DNA from: Oscillospiraceae bacterium
Lineage (GTDB): Bacteria; Bacillota; Clostridia; Oscillospirales; Ruminococcaceae
DNA: 64,000 nucleotides
Assembly: GCA_025757985.1 (NCBI GenBank)
Contig: CP107210.1
Span: 2,418,001 to 2,482,000, forward strand
Direction: 5' to 3'
Positions 16,284 through 25,308 of this stretch are shown piece by piece. A model generated the notes under the pieces. That model was not told the origin of the DNA. It saw only the letters and a program-made list of their open reading frames with translations, and ran no database searches. The position numbers were made by a program, and so were the translations under genes. Position 1 is the stretch's first letter; each line of letters starts with the position of its first letter.

Positions 16284-18548
16284 ATGAACCCTACTGTGCA
16301 AGAGCTTGTCGCTGCACTGACGCTGGAGGAGAAGGCCGGGCTTTGCTCCGGCGCGGATTTCTGGCATACCAAGGCGGTCGCGCGGCTGGGCATCCCGGCC
16401 ATCAAGGTCAGCGACGGCCCCCACGGCCTGCGCACCCAGCGGGAGGGCAGCACCGACCCCAACGACAGCATCGAGGCGGTCTGCTTCCCGGCAGGGTGTG
16501 CGGCAGCCGCATCCTTTGACCCGGCGCTGACCCGCCGCATGGGTGCCGCCCTCGGGCGGGAGGCCCGCGCAAACGGCGTGCAGATCCTGCTGGGGCCTGC
16601 CGTCAACATCAAGCGCAGCCCCCTGTGCGGCCGCAATTTTGAATACTACTCCGAGGACCCCTACCTTGCCGGTGAGCTGGCCGCAGGGTTCATCAACGGT
16701 GTGCAGAGCGAGGGCGTAGGCACAAGCATCAAGCACTTTGCCGCCAACGATCAGGAGACCCGCCGCCTGTCGGTAAACAGCCGCGTGGACGAGCGCACCC
16801 TGCAGGAGATCTATCTGCCCGCCTTTGAGGCCGCCGTGAAAAAGGCCCGCCCATGGACCGTGATGTGCAGCTACAACCGGCTCAACGGCACCTATGCGAG
16901 CGAGAACAAGCCGCTGCTGACCGACATTCTGCGCGGGGCGTGGGGCTTTGACGGCTTTGTCATGTCCGACTGGGGCGCGGTGAACGACCGTGTTAAGGGC
17001 ATTGCCGCCGGCCTTGAGCTGGAGATGCCCGGCTCGCAGGGGGTCAACGACCGCAGGCTCATCGACGCCGTGCGCAGCGGCGCACTGGACGAGGCCGTGC
17101 TGGACCGCGCCGTGACCCGCATCCTGAACATCGTCCTGCTGGCGGCGGATCTGGCGCAGCGGCCCGCCGCGTTTGACCGCGCCGCGCACCACCGGCTGGC
17201 CGCCGAGCTGGCCGCCCAGAGCGGCGTGCTGCTGCGCAACCTTGGCGCGCTGCCGCTGCACCGCGGGCAGAAGGTCGTCTACATCGGCGCCTATGCTGAC
17301 CAGCCGCGCTATCAGGGCGGCGGCTCAAGCCATGTGAACACGACCGCCGTCAGCGCGCTGGACGCCGCGCTGCTGCATGACCGGATGGTCCAGTATGTCG
17401 AGGGCTTCCCCGCCGACCGCGACCAGCGGGACGAGGCCGAGTTCCTGCGGGCCGTCACCGCCGCCGAGGCTGCCGATGTGGCGGTCATCTTTGCGGGCCT
17501 GCCCGACAGCTTTGAGAGCGAGGGCGGCGACCGCCGCCACATGCGCCTGCCCGACTGCCAGAACAACCTGATTGCCCGGGTGGCCGCCGTGCAGAAGAAC
17601 ACCGTGGTCGTGCTGCACACCGGTGCGCCGGTGGAATGTCCGTGGGCGGACGATGTATCGTCCGTTCTCTGCATGTACCTTGCGGGCGAGGGTGTCGGCG
17701 AGGCCGAGGACGCCCTGCTGTGGGGCGATGCCGACCCCTGCGGCCGCCTGCCCGAGACCTGGCCCCTGCGGCTGGAGGACACGCCCTGCTATCTGGATTT
17801 CCCGGGTGACGGCGTGACGGCCGACTACCGCGAGGGTGTCTATGTGGGCTACCGCTGGTACGATGCCCGCCGTATGCCGGTGCGCTGGCCCTTCGGCCAC
17901 GGGCTGAGCTACACGGGCTATGTCTACCGCAATGCCGTGCTGAGCGCCGACACGCTGGCGGATCAGGGCCTTGTGACGGTGCAGGTCACCGTGAAAAACA
18001 GCGGCGCCATGCAGGGTGCCGAGGTCGTGCAGCTCTATGTAGCCGATACGACCGGCGCGCCGGTTGCCGGCGGGCGGGTGCCGCAGGTGCTGCGCGGCTT
18101 CCAAAAGATCGCGCTGCAGCCCGGCGAGGAGCAGGTCGTCACCTTTACCCTGACACCCCGCGACCTGAGCCATTACGATGCCGCGCTGCATGACTGGTAC
18201 GCTGCGCCCGGCCGGTATGAGATCCGGATCGGCCATTCCAGCCGGGACATCCGCGTCACGCTGCCGCTGCACTACGCGGGCACCCGCCTGCCGCCGCTGC
18301 AGGTGGACGAGACCACACCGCTGGGTATCCTGCTGGCGGACCCGCGCACCGCGCCCGTGGTGCAGCATGCCCTGCGCGCAGAGACCGCAGCGATGACCAA
18401 CGGCGGCGGGGACGGCCTGATGCCGCCCGAGGCCATGGCCCAGATGTTTGACGCGCTGACCCTGCGCAATATGATCAACTTCGGCGGCCCGCAGGCCGAG
18501 GAAAAGCTGACGAAGCTGCTGGAAACGCTGCAGGATGCCGTACAATAA
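16284..18548 (+). CDS. glycoside hydrolase family 3 beta-glucosidase-type enzyme
   Basis: 754 residues from the ATG at 16284, which has AAAGGAG upstream; the open frame extends further 5' without a start signal. The order is GH3 N-terminal barrel (residues about 5-300), GH3 C-terminal domain (about 320-560) and a fibronectin III-like domain (about 600-670). Substrate-binding motifs include SDGPHGLR, GRNFEYYSEDP and KHFAANDQE; the nucleophile Asp is in VMSDWGA near residue 230. There is no signal peptide, so it is probably cytoplasmic and acts on imported oligosaccharides. The family covers beta-glucosidase, beta-xylosidase and related activities; the exact sugar cannot be told. Thioredoxin follows 49 bp downstream. 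Confidence 0.93.
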   Translation: MNPTVQELVAALTLEEKAGLCSGADFWHTKAVARLGIPAIKVSDGPHGLRTQREGSTDPNDSIEAVCFPAGCAAAASFDPALTRRMGAALGREARANGVQILLGPAVNIKRSPLCGRNFEYYSEDPYLAGELAAGFINGVQSEGVGTSIKHFAANDQETRRLSVNSRVDERTLQEIYLPAFEAAVKKARPWTVMCSYNRLNGTYASENKPLLTDILRGAWGFDGFVMSDWGAVNDRVKGIAAGLELEMPGSQGVNDRRLIDAVRSGALDEAVLDRAVTRILNIVLLAADLAQRPAAFDRAAHHRLAAELAAQSGVLLRNLGALPLHRGQKVVYIGAYADQPRYQGGGSSHVNTTAVSALDAALLHDRMVQYVEGFPADRDQRDEAEFLRAVTAAEAADVAVIFAGLPDSFESEGGDRRHMRLPDCQNNLIARVAAVQKNTVVVLHTGAPVECPWADDVSSVLCMYLAGEGVGEAEDALLWGDADPCGRLPETWPLRLEDTPCYLDFPGDGVTADYREGVYVGYRWYDARRMPVRWPFGHGLSYTGYVYRNAVLSADTLADQGLVTVQVTVKNSGAMQGAEVVQLYVADTTGAPVAGGRVPQVLRGFQKIALQPGEEQVVTFTLTPRDLSHYDAALHDWYAAPGRYEIRIGHSSRDIRVTLPLHYAGTRLPPLQVDETTPLGILLADPRTAPVVQHALRAETAAMTNGGGDGLMPPEAMAQMFDALTLRNMINFGGPQAEEKLTKLLETLQDAVQ

Positions 18549-18550
18549 CC

Positions 18551-18578
18551 GCAGGGGCGCATTGCCCGCCCCTGCACC
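18551..18578. repeat. short family R-like palindrome
   Basis: GCAGGGGCGCATTGCCCGCC followed by CCTGC, a single REP-like hairpin between the glycosidase and thioredoxin genes. Confidence 0.5.
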
Positions 18579-18597
18579 GGACAAAAGGAGAATGACT

Positions 18598-18918
18598 ATG
18601 TCTATCAAGCTGACCGAACAGAATTTTGATGCCGAGGTGCTGCAGAGCGCCCTGCCGGTCGTGGTCGATTTTTGGGCAGACTGGTGCGGCCCCTGCAAGA
18701 TGATGGGCCCCGTGCTGGAGGAGCTGGCCGCCGCCCACCCCACCGTGAAGGTGGGCAAGGTCAACACCGATGAAAACCTGCAGCTGGCAATGGCCCGCAA
18801 GATCGACGCCATCCCGGCGCTGCTGCTCTTCAAAAACGGGCAGGAGGTCAGCCGCTCGGTCGGCTACCGCCCCGCCGCCGAGCTGGAGGCCTGGCTGCGC
18901 GAGAACGGCGCAATCTGA
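18598..18918 (+). CDS. trxA: thioredoxin
   Basis: 106 residues, the standard thioredoxin length. The redox active site is WCGPC with C30 and C33; the buried D24 and cis-proline segment AIPALLLFKNGQ are present. It reduces protein disulfides in the cytoplasm using thioredoxin reductase. Two ATGs are in frame; the second (18598) is chosen because the AAGGAG at 18585-18590 is 7 bp from it but only 1 bp from the first. It lies behind the glycosidase gene, possibly read through from it, and ends at a strong hairpin. Confidence 0.95.
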   Translation: MSIKLTEQNFDAEVLQSALPVVVDFWADWCGPCKMMGPVLEELAAAHPTVKVGKVNTDENLQLAMARKIDAIPALLLFKNGQEVSRSVGYRPAAELEAWLRENGAI

Positions 18919-18934
18919 CAGCTATATAATATAA

Positions 18935-18980
18935 AAAAAGAGCCGCACCTGCCTTTTGTCAAAAAAGGCAGGTGCGGTTT
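18935..18980. terminator. bidirectional terminator hairpin
   Basis: A 15-bp stem CCGCACCTGCCTTTT/AAAAGGCAGGTGCGG (18943-18957/18963-18977) follows trxA. On the minus strand it leads, after CTC, into a run of seven T. Confidence 0.75.
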
Positions 18981-19011
18981 GCTGCAGGGGGCGGGCGCTT
19001 GCGGGAAGGCT

Positions 19012-19150
19012 GCAAAGCCCCTCAGGCCTCGCAGGCTCGGCCAGCTCCCCACCTTGTGGGGAGCCTGTTAGCGCGGGCTTTGCCCGCGTGAAAGCCTCCT
19101 CGCATAGCGGGGAGGTGGTCGAGCGAAGCGATGACCGGAGGGGCTTTGCC
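19012..19150. repeat. family C intergenic repeat
   Basis: Complete copy: AAAGCCCCTCAGGCCT end, inner hairpins around GTGGGGAG and GCGGGCTTTGCCCGC, and closing GGAGGGGCTTTG end. Confidence 0.8.
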
Positions 19151-19159
19151 CAGCTGGCG

Positions 19160-20050
19160 TTACCCTGTCACTTCCGCAATTTCCTCTGCGGTCAGCTGCT
19201 TTCTCACCGGCTGGGGTTCGCCCTCAGCATCCTGCAGGGGCAGACGCCAGTAGTCAAGGTCCAGCCACTGGCCAAACTTATACCCGGTGCGCCGCTCGGT
19301 GGCCATCTTTTGAAAGCCCAGCGCGCGGTGAAAGTCGTTGCTCTGCCGGTTGCTGCCCGTGACCAGCGCAAAGGCGGTGTAGTAGCCCTGCTTTTTCAGC
19401 AGCGCCAGCAGGGCGCGGTAGAGCCGGCCGCCCACACCCTGACCGATGCAGTCGGGCGCACAGTAGACGGTCGTTTCAACATCCCATGCATAGGCCTCCC
19501 GCGTGTGCCACAGGTGGGCGCAGGCAAAGCCGCGCAGGCGGCCGTCGGCGCTTTCCGCCAGCAGAAAGGGCGCGTGCTGCAGCACCTCCTCGATGTTGGC
19601 GCGGTAGTCCTCGACCGTGGACGGCGTGTACTGAAAGGTCTGCACGCCGTGGCGGACATACCAGTTGTACAGCGTACAGACGGCGGCGGCATCGTCGGGC
19701 GTTGCCATCCGCAGGGTAATTTTGTTGTCGGCGCTCCACTTTGCGGCCAGCGCCTCCTTTTCAACCTTCGGCAGCTTTTTGATCGCTGCTTCGCGCTGTA
19801 AGGCCGCGCTTTTGTCGGCGCATTTTTCAGCGTAGGCAAGCTGAACAGACGCACGGCCATGGCTTTTTGTGTACCGTGCGCCGCCCTTGCCGCTGCGGTG
19901 CGCCTTTAGGCGGCGGGCAAGATCATTCGTCCAGCCGCCGTACAGGCTGCCGTCCGCGCAGCGCAGCAGGTAGACCCACGCCGGGGCGGGGGTCGGCGCG
20001 CGGTCGGCGGCGGTGCTGGGAGCGGGGCCGTACATTGCCGTGCCGGTCAT
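19160..20050 (-). CDS. GIY-YIG nuclease domain fused to GNAT acetyltransferase
   Basis: 296 residues. Residues about 24-105 are a UPF0213/YhbQ-like GIY-YIG module (WVYLLRCADGSLYGGWTND, then ARRLKAHRSGKG). Residues about 112-275 are a GNAT acetyltransferase of the phosphinothricin/methionine sulfoximine type, starting ITLRMATPDDAAAVCTLYNW and with the acetyl-CoA loop GQGVGGRLYRAL near residue 205. The frame is continuous across the joint, so this is a real fusion or an assembled gene pair. It overlaps the upstream MYG1-family gene by 4 bp. The combined role is unknown; both parts are usually separate genes. Confidence 0.85.
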   Translation of the reverse strand: MTGTAMYGPAPSTAADRAPTPAPAWVYLLRCADGSLYGGWTNDLARRLKAHRSGKGGARYTKSHGRASVQLAYAEKCADKSAALQREAAIKKLPKVEKEALAAKWSADNKITLRMATPDDAAAVCTLYNWYVRHGVQTFQYTPSTVEDYRANIEEVLQHAPFLLAESADGRLRGFACAHLWHTREAYAWDVETTVYCAPDCIGQGVGGRLYRALLALLKKQGYYTAFALVTGSNRQSNDFHRALGFQKMATERRTGYKFGQWLDLDYWRLPLQDAEGEPQPVRKQLTAEEIAEVTG

Positions 20051-20880
20051 TCGCTGACCGGGCGGCCGGCGGCCCGCAGGGTGCGGCGGCAGGCCTCGAT
20101 GGCGGCGGCCTTATCGTCGGCGGTAATCAGGAACCGGCTGGGGTGGCAGAAGCGCAGGCCGAGGCCGCTGATCTTGCGCAGCTGCTCCTCCGGCTTGCCG
20201 GCCCACGCGACCGGGAAGGGCTGCTTGCTGCGCTTGGTGCGGTGGTCATTGACGCACTGGGCGCTGTAGCCGCCGCGCTGGCTGGGGTAGACCACAAAGA
20301 TCGCATCGGTCTTGTAGAGGCCGTTTTTCCACGGCATATAGGCGGGCAGCACAACAATGCCGTCCCGCATATTGGCGTAGGCCTGACGGACCGTGTCATC
20401 GGCACGGTTGACGGCGTTGGCGGCGGCGATCTCGTTTTCAAGGATCTGCCTTGCCACCGGCACAGCGCGCCAGAAGCAGGCATCGGGGTCATCCTTTGAG
20501 TCCCACAGCGGGTTAAAGCTGCCGATGGCATCGGCCAGCGAGTTCTGCTCGCCGGTGTTGTCGTTCAGGTCAAGGGGCTGGATAAAGTTCTCGTCCAGCA
20601 GGCGTGCCTGATGCTCGCCCACAAGCTGGGCGCCCAGCACCCGCCACAGCAGGCCGAACGCCGCGTAGGGCACGCCGTTGGGGCGGGTCTCCCGCGGCTC
20701 GGAATGGTGGTCGAACATACCGCCGCCGACATCGTAGACGATGCCATCGAAGTCATCGGGCACGGTAAAGCCGCGCGTGATCTGGATGTCGGGGCGCAGG
20801 ATCTGCAGCAGCGCAGTCGAAAAAACATCATCGGCATGGAATTTTCCGCCGTGGGTAAAGCCTTTTGCAGGGATTTTCAT
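20047..20880 (-). CDS. MYG1/UPF0160 family metal-dependent protein
   Basis: 277 residues. Family signatures are THGGKFHADDVFSTALL at residues 9-25 and the metal motif MFDHHSEP near residue 55, related to the DHH phosphoesterase superfamily. Homologues in eukaryotes are 3'-5' RNA exonucleases; the bacterial role is not settled. Length and both metal motifs look complete. The ATG overlaps nothing upstream; the stop overlaps the start of the GIY-YIG/GNAT gene, so the two are probably co-transcribed. Confidence 0.9.
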   Translation of the reverse strand: MKIPAKGFTHGGKFHADDVFSTALLQILRPDIQITRGFTVPDDFDGIVYDVGGGMFDHHSEPRETRPNGVPYAAFGLLWRVLGAQLVGEHQARLLDENFIQPLDLNDNTGEQNSLADAIGSFNPLWDSKDDPDACFWRAVPVARQILENEIAAANAVNRADDTVRQAYANMRDGIVVLPAYMPWKNGLYKTDAIFVVYPSQRGGYSAQCVNDHRTKRSKQPFPVAWAGKPEEQLRKISGLGLRFCHPSRFLITADDKAAAIEACRRTLRAAGRPVSE

Positions 20881-20917
20881 GGGTTTCTCCTATTTGTCAG
20901 GTTGTGGCTGCGAAACC

Positions 20918-20951
20918 GCTGCACGGGCGGCATATAGGCCGCCCGTGCAGC
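20918..20951. terminator. 14-bp perfect hairpin between yfcE and MYG1 genes
   Basis: GCTGCACGGGCGGC (20918-20931) and its exact complement (20938-20951). No good T-run follows on the minus strand, so it may be an inefficient terminator or an RNA-stability element. Confidence 0.5.
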
Positions 20952-20961
20952 ATTCCGTCTA

Positions 20962-21507
20962 TTACAAATGCAGGGTATGATACGCTGCCCCGTCCAAATC
21001 CTTCCACACAAGCACGCCGTCCTGCAGCGTCATATAGCTGCGGGGGCTGTTTTCCTTGGGGATCGAGACCGAGCCGGGGTTGAGGTACAGGTTGTCACGG
21101 CCGAACTGCTCCCACGCGGGGATATGGGTGTGGCCGTGCAGCAGAATATCCCCCGGCTGCAGCGGCGGCAGGTGGGCCGTGTTGTACCGGTGGCCGTGGG
21201 TGGCGTAGATGAGCCGCTGCCCCGCTGTGAGCACGGCATAGTCGGCCAGAATGGGGAATTCCAGCACCATCTGGTCCACCTCGGTATCACAGTTGCCGCG
21301 CACGCAGAAAATACGGTCCCTGCGCGCATTGAGCAGGGCCAGCACCTGCTTGGGGGCATACGCCGGCGGCAGGTCGTTGCGCGGGCCGTGGTACAGAATA
21401 TCGCCCAGCAAAAGCAGCCTGTCCGCACCCTCGCGGTCCCATGCGTCCAGCAGGCTGCGGCAGCAGTCCGCCGCGCCGTGGATGTCCGATGCAATGAGCA
21501 GCTTCAT
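20962..21507 (-). CDS. yfcE: YfcE/MJ0936-type metallophosphodiesterase
   Basis: 181 residues, standard length. The calcineurin-like metal-binding series is complete: ASDIHG at 6-11, LLGDILYHG near 34, RGNCD near 70, YATHGHRYN near 101 and LLHGHTHIP near 122. The family hydrolyses phosphodiester bonds with Mn2+; the physiological substrate is unclear. It lies after the nad operon terminator on the same strand, and before the MYG1-family gene. Confidence 0.93.
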   Translation of the reverse strand: MKLLIASDIHGAADCCRSLLDAWDREGADRLLLLGDILYHGPRNDLPPAYAPKQVLALLNARRDRIFCVRGNCDTEVDQMVLEFPILADYAVLTAGQRLIYATHGHRYNTAHLPPLQPGDILLHGHTHIPAWEQFGRDNLYLNPGSVSIPKENSPRSYMTLQDGVLVWKDLDGAAYHTLHL

Positions 21508-21559
21508 CGTAGTTCACCTCGGATACTATTGTACCCGCTGAAAAGCGATTTTGCAAGAA

Positions 21560-21599
21560 AAATAAAAAGGGGCGCCCCCGCAAAAGCGGAAAGCGCCCC
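21560..21599 (-). terminator. nad operon terminator
   Basis: GGGGCGC (21569-21575) pairs with GCGCCCC (21593-21599), with an inner CCGC/GCGG pair. On the minus strand it is followed by TTTTTATTTTTC. It lies 40 bp after nadA. Confidence 0.82.
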
Positions 21600-21638
21600 A
21601 AACAATCTGCTGAAAGCCCGCCCGCAGCGTGGGCCGTA

Positions 21639-22556
21639 TCAGCCGCCCAGCTCAACCATGCGGCGGATGCAGCGGCCCGCACCGGCCATGATGTCGTCCG
21701 GCAGGGTGATCTGCTCGCCGCCGGTGCCCAGCAGGCAGCGGTAGATGTCGGGCAGGGTGGTCAGCTTCATGTTCATGCAGGTCAGCTGCACGGCCAACGG
21801 GTAGAAGCTCTTGTCCGGGCAGTCGAAGGAGAGATGCTCCACGATGCTGTTCTCGGTGCCGATGATGAACTCCCGCGCGGCGGATTTTTTCGCATACGCC
21901 ATGATGCCGGTCGTTGAGCCGACATAGTCGGCCTGCGCCACGACCTCGGCGCGGCACTCGGGGTGGACGAGCAGCTCCGCGTCCGGGTGGGCGGCGCGCG
22001 CCCGGGCTACATCGGCCGCCGAAACGACCATATGCCGCGGGCAGCCGCCGTGGTAGAACGCAAACTGCTTTTCGGGCAGCTGCGCAGCCACATAGCTGCC
22101 AAGGTTCGGGTCCGGAATGAACAGGATCTTATCGGCATCGAGCGCACGGCAGATGTTGACGGCGCTGGAGGAGGTCACGCAGACATCGCACTCGGTTTTC
22201 AGCGCCGAGGTCGTGTTGATGTAGGCCACTGTGGCGTAGCCGGGGTACTGCGCCTTCAGCGCCCGCAGCGCGGGCAGGTCCAGCTGCTCGGCCATCGGGC
22301 AGCCGGCCATCGGGTTTGCCAGCCAGACGGTCTTTTCCGGGCTGAGGATCTTGCAGGTCTCGGCCATAAACCGCACGCCGCACATGATGACGCCCGCCGC
22401 ATCGGTCTTGGCGGCCTGCACGCTCAGCCCGTAGGAATCGCCGGTGTAGTCGGCAACCTCCAGCACGGCCTGGCTCTGGTAGGCGTGGGCCAGGATACAG
22501 ACATTCTTCTCTTTCTTCAGGCGCAGGATCTCCTGCTGCAGCTCATGCGTTGTCAT
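21639..22556 (-). CDS. nadA: quinolinate synthase
   Basis: 305 residues from the ATG at 22556 (MTTHELQQEIL), which has AGAGG 9 bp upstream; a TTG three codons earlier is in frame but too close to that site. NadA condenses iminoaspartate with dihydroxyacetone phosphate to quinolinate on a [4Fe-4S] cluster. Candidate cluster cysteines are in VIMCGVRFMAET near residue 83, HPECRAEV near 194 and LTCMNMK or YRCLL in the C-terminal part. It is the last gene of nadB-nadC-niaR-nadA; the order is unusual because the repressor gene separates it from nadBC. Confidence 0.97.
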   Translation of the reverse strand: MTTHELQQEILRLKKEKNVCILAHAYQSQAVLEVADYTGDSYGLSVQAAKTDAAGVIMCGVRFMAETCKILSPEKTVWLANPMAGCPMAEQLDLPALRALKAQYPGYATVAYINTTSALKTECDVCVTSSSAVNICRALDADKILFIPDPNLGSYVAAQLPEKQFAFYHGGCPRHMVVSAADVARARAAHPDAELLVHPECRAEVVAQADYVGSTTGIMAYAKKSAAREFIIGTENSIVEHLSFDCPDKSFYPLAVQLTCMNMKLTTLPDIYRCLLGTGGEQITLPDDIMAGAGRCIRRMVELGG

Positions 22557-22588
22557 ACTGTTCAACCTCTATCTTTATATACGGCCTG

Positions 22589-23110
22589 TTATTTTTCCCA
22601 CGGCTGCAGCGGTGCCAGAAAGCCGTGCTCCTGCAGCTCCTTTTCGATCAGATCAAGCCGCTCGGGGGTGGCTGCCTCCACCAGATGGTAGTGGTAGCCG
22701 TCCGTAGCGGTGGACAGCACGGTCGAGGCGCTGTCCTCAAACGCCTGCAGAAATTCCAGCACATCCTGACGGGAGCGTATGTCCAGCTCGACCGTGATGC
22801 GCCCGTAGACGCGGTGGCTGATGCTGGTGCTGCACACCCGGCCGCCGCAGTCAACGATCAGGTTCAGCTCCAGCCCGGTCTGGGCGGGGGTGTGGCGCAC
22901 CTTGAACTCGCGGGTGCAGGCGCTCTCCGCCTGCTGGCGCACATAGCCGCGCGCGGTCGAGATCACATTCGGGTGCGCGGCCCGCAGCACCGCCAGATCC
23001 TGCACGATGACCTGACGGCTGACGCCGTACTTGGCAGCCAATGTCCGGGCTGCAATGGGCTTGCGGCCCAGCTGGGCCAGAATGGCCTCCCGGCGCTCGG
23101 CGGTGGTCAT
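22589..23110 (-). CDS. niaR: NiaR-type transcriptional repressor of NAD synthesis
   Basis: 173 residues. An N-terminal HTH_11 winged helix (ERREAILAQLGRKPIAARTL, then AAKYGVSRQVIVQDL) is followed by a 3H domain with three conserved histidines, seen in EFKVRHTPAQ, STSISHRVYG and DGYHYHLVEA. NiaR represses nad and niacin-uptake genes when nicotinic acid is present. The ATG overlaps the nadC stop by 1 bp. Lying inside the operon it appears to control, it should be autoregulated through the operator at 25328-25345. Confidence 0.93.
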   Translation of the reverse strand: MTTAERREAILAQLGRKPIAARTLAAKYGVSRQVIVQDLAVLRAAHPNVISTARGYVRQQAESACTREFKVRHTPAQTGLELNLIVDCGGRVCSTSISHRVYGRITVELDIRSRQDVLEFLQAFEDSASTVLSTATDGYHYHLVEAATPERLDLIEKELQEHGFLAPLQPWEK

Positions 23111-23976
23111 CAGGCTTCCTCCTTGTCCAGCGGGCGCAGATGCTTCATCGAGAGGTCAAGGATCGGGGCCGAGTGGGTCAGCGCACCGCTTGAGACAAAG
23201 TCCACGCCGATGTCCTTGAGGCGGGCGATGTTTTCCTTCGTGACATTGCCGCTGCACTCGGTCTGGGCGCGGCCTGCGATCAGCTGCACGGCGGCGCGCA
23301 TATCGGCATCGCTCATATTGTCCAGCATGATGATGTCGGCACCGGCCTCGACTGCCTCGCGGGTCTGGTCAAGGTTCTCGACCTCGATCTCGATCTTGCG
23401 CACAAAGGGCGCGTAGGCTCTGGCCATGGCAACCGCCTTGGCCACGCCGCCCGCCGCGCCGATGTGGTTATCCTTGAGCAGCACGCCGTCAGACAGGCCG
23501 GTGCGGTGGTTGCAGCCGCCGCCCACGCGGACGGCGTACTTCTCAAACACGCGGTTGTTCGGGCTGGTCTTGCGGGTGTCCAGCAGGGTGATGCCGGTGC
23601 CCTCCAGCAGGGATGCGACCTCATGGGTGTAGGTGGCAATGCCGCTCATCCGCTGCAGATAGTTCAGCGCCACGCGCTCGCCGGAGAGCAGGACGCGGAT
23701 ATCGCCGTTGACAACGCCGAGCTCCTCGCCGTTTTTGACCGCATCGCCGTCCTTGCAGAAGAACTCGACCTCGGTGGCGGGGTCCAGCAGGGTAAAGACG
23801 CGTGCAAAGACATCCAGACCGGCAACAATACCGTCCTGCTTGGCGATCAGGTCAACGGTGCCGGGGCAGGCGCAGGGCATAACGGCGTTGGTGGACACAT
23901 CCTCGCCGGGCATATCCTCCCGCAGGGCCTGCAGCAGCAGCGGGTCCACATTTAAAAGACGCATGATCTCATTCAT
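23110..23976 (-). CDS. nadC: nicotinate-nucleotide pyrophosphorylase (carboxylating)
   Basis: 288 residues from the ATG at 23976 with GAGAGGAGC upstream. NadC converts quinolinate and PRPP to nicotinate mononucleotide, CO2 and PPi. Motifs are LNYLQRMSGIATYT, LDTRKTSPNNR and VGGGCNHRTGLSDGVLLKDNH, the quinolinate and PRPP-binding segments. It overlaps the end of nadB by 8 bp and touches niaR, so the whole set is one tightly packed transcript. Confidence 0.97.
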   Translation of the reverse strand: MNEIMRLLNVDPLLLQALREDMPGEDVSTNAVMPCACPGTVDLIAKQDGIVAGLDVFARVFTLLDPATEVEFFCKDGDAVKNGEELGVVNGDIRVLLSGERVALNYLQRMSGIATYTHEVASLLEGTGITLLDTRKTSPNNRVFEKYAVRVGGGCNHRTGLSDGVLLKDNHIGAAGGVAKAVAMARAYAPFVRKIEIEVENLDQTREAVEAGADIIMLDNMSDADMRAAVQLIAGRAQTECSGNVTKENIARLKDIGVDFVSSGALTHSAPILDLSMKHLRPLDKEEA

Positions 23977-25261
23977 GATTTTTGCTCCTCTCGATCGCAT
24001 TCAAAACTTCGGTTCGGTAGGCCGCAAACAGCGGCTCGGTCTCCCGGTAGGGGGCAAGGTCGGGCGCATCGCCCGTAAAGGCGGGCGGCTCCCCAAACAG
24101 TATATCATCTGCGGCGCGCTGTGCAAAGACCAGAGATTCCAGCAGGGAATTGCTGGCCAGCCGGTTGCGGCCGTGGACGCCGTTGCAGCAGGTCTCGCCG
24201 CAGGCATACAGCCGCGGCAGGGCCGTGCGGCTGCTTAAGTCCGCCTGAATGCCGCCCATAAAATAGTGCTGGGCCGGCACAACGGGGATCGGCTCATGCA
24301 GGGGGTCGTAGCCCTCCTCCTCACACCGCTCAAGAATGTTGGGGAAATGCTCGCGGATGACCGCCTCGCCGATGGGGCGCATATCCTCCCACACATGCTC
24401 GGTGCCGTCCTTCTCCATCTGGGCGCGGATGGCCGCGCTGACGACATCGCGGGGCTGCAGCTCATTCGTAAAGCGGTTTCCGTTTTTGTCCAGCAGCAGC
24501 GCGCCCTCGCCGCGCACCGACTCCGAGATGAGGAACCGGCGGCCCTTTTTGCGGCTGAACAGCGTTGTGGGGTGGATCTGGATATAATCAAGATGGCGGC
24601 AGGCCACGCCATGGCGCAGCGCCATGGCAATGGCATCGCCGGTGATGTGGGGGTAGTTGGTCGAGTTTTTATACAGCCCGCCGATGCCGCCGCAGGCCAG
24701 CACGACCGCCCCCGCGCCGATGGCCCGCACTGCGCCGTCCGGGCCCATTGCAACAACGCCGCCGCAGGCTGCCGCATCGGCAAAGAAGTCGAGCATCACG
24801 GTATTCTCGCGCAGCTCGATGTTTTCGCACCGCAGGGCCTCCGCAAGAAGGGTCTGGGTGATCTCACGCCCGGTGACATCCTCATGAAAGAGGATTCGCG
24901 CGCGGGAGTGCGCGCCCTCGCGGGTAAAGCGCAGGTCACCGTTTTCGTCCCGGGAAAACCGCACGCCGCGGCGCACCAGATCGCGGATGATCGAGTTGGA
25001 GGACCGGATCATCAGGTCCACCGTGGCGGCATCGTTCTCATAGTGGCCGGCCCGCATCGTATCCTCAAAAAAGGAACGGTAGTCCGCCTCGCCGTGCTGC
25101 ATACAGATGCCGCCCTGCGCCAGAAAGGAATCGCACTCGTCCGCCTTCTGCTTGGTCAGCAGCAGCACTTTATAACGCTTTGGAAAGTTCAACGCGCAGT
25201 ATAAACCCGCTGCGCCGGTGCCGACAATGACAACATCGTAGTATTCATCAAATCTCATCAT
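23969..25261 (-). CDS. nadB: L-aspartate oxidase
   Basis: 430 residues starting MMRFDEYYD, shorter than the roughly 530 residues of enteric NadB because the C-terminal helical region is reduced. FAD-binding signature VIVGTGAAGLYCAL at about residues 11-24; FAD-domain end GRNRLASNSLLESLVFA. Active-site region includes HGEADYRSFFEDT and HVTGD-type HITGDAIAMA. It oxidises L-aspartate to iminoaspartate, the NadA substrate. First gene of the operon, transcribed from a NiaR-overlapped promoter at 25309-25345. Confidence 0.95.
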   Translation of the reverse strand: MMRFDEYYDVVIVGTGAAGLYCALNFPKRYKVLLLTKQKADECDSFLAQGGICMQHGEADYRSFFEDTMRAGHYENDAATVDLMIRSSNSIIRDLVRRGVRFSRDENGDLRFTREGAHSRARILFHEDVTGREITQTLLAEALRCENIELRENTVMLDFFADAAACGGVVAMGPDGAVRAIGAGAVVLACGGIGGLYKNSTNYPHITGDAIAMALRHGVACRHLDYIQIHPTTLFSRKKGRRFLISESVRGEGALLLDKNGNRFTNELQPRDVVSAAIRAQMEKDGTEHVWEDMRPIGEAVIREHFPNILERCEEEGYDPLHEPIPVVPAQHYFMGGIQADLSSRTALPRLYACGETCCNGVHGRNRLASNSLLESLVFAQRAADDILFGEPPAFTGDAPDLAPYRETEPLFAAYRTEVLNAIERSKNHE

Positions 25262-25308
25262 AGTTTCCCTGACTTCCTGTCCCTCTGTATTGGATGATCG
25301 CGTTGCCC

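Noticed and set aside
15468..17261. 597-residue form of the response regulator
   Set aside because: The extra N-terminal part is antisense to the GH3 gene; the ATG at 16130 has a good ribosome site and the receiver domain starts there.
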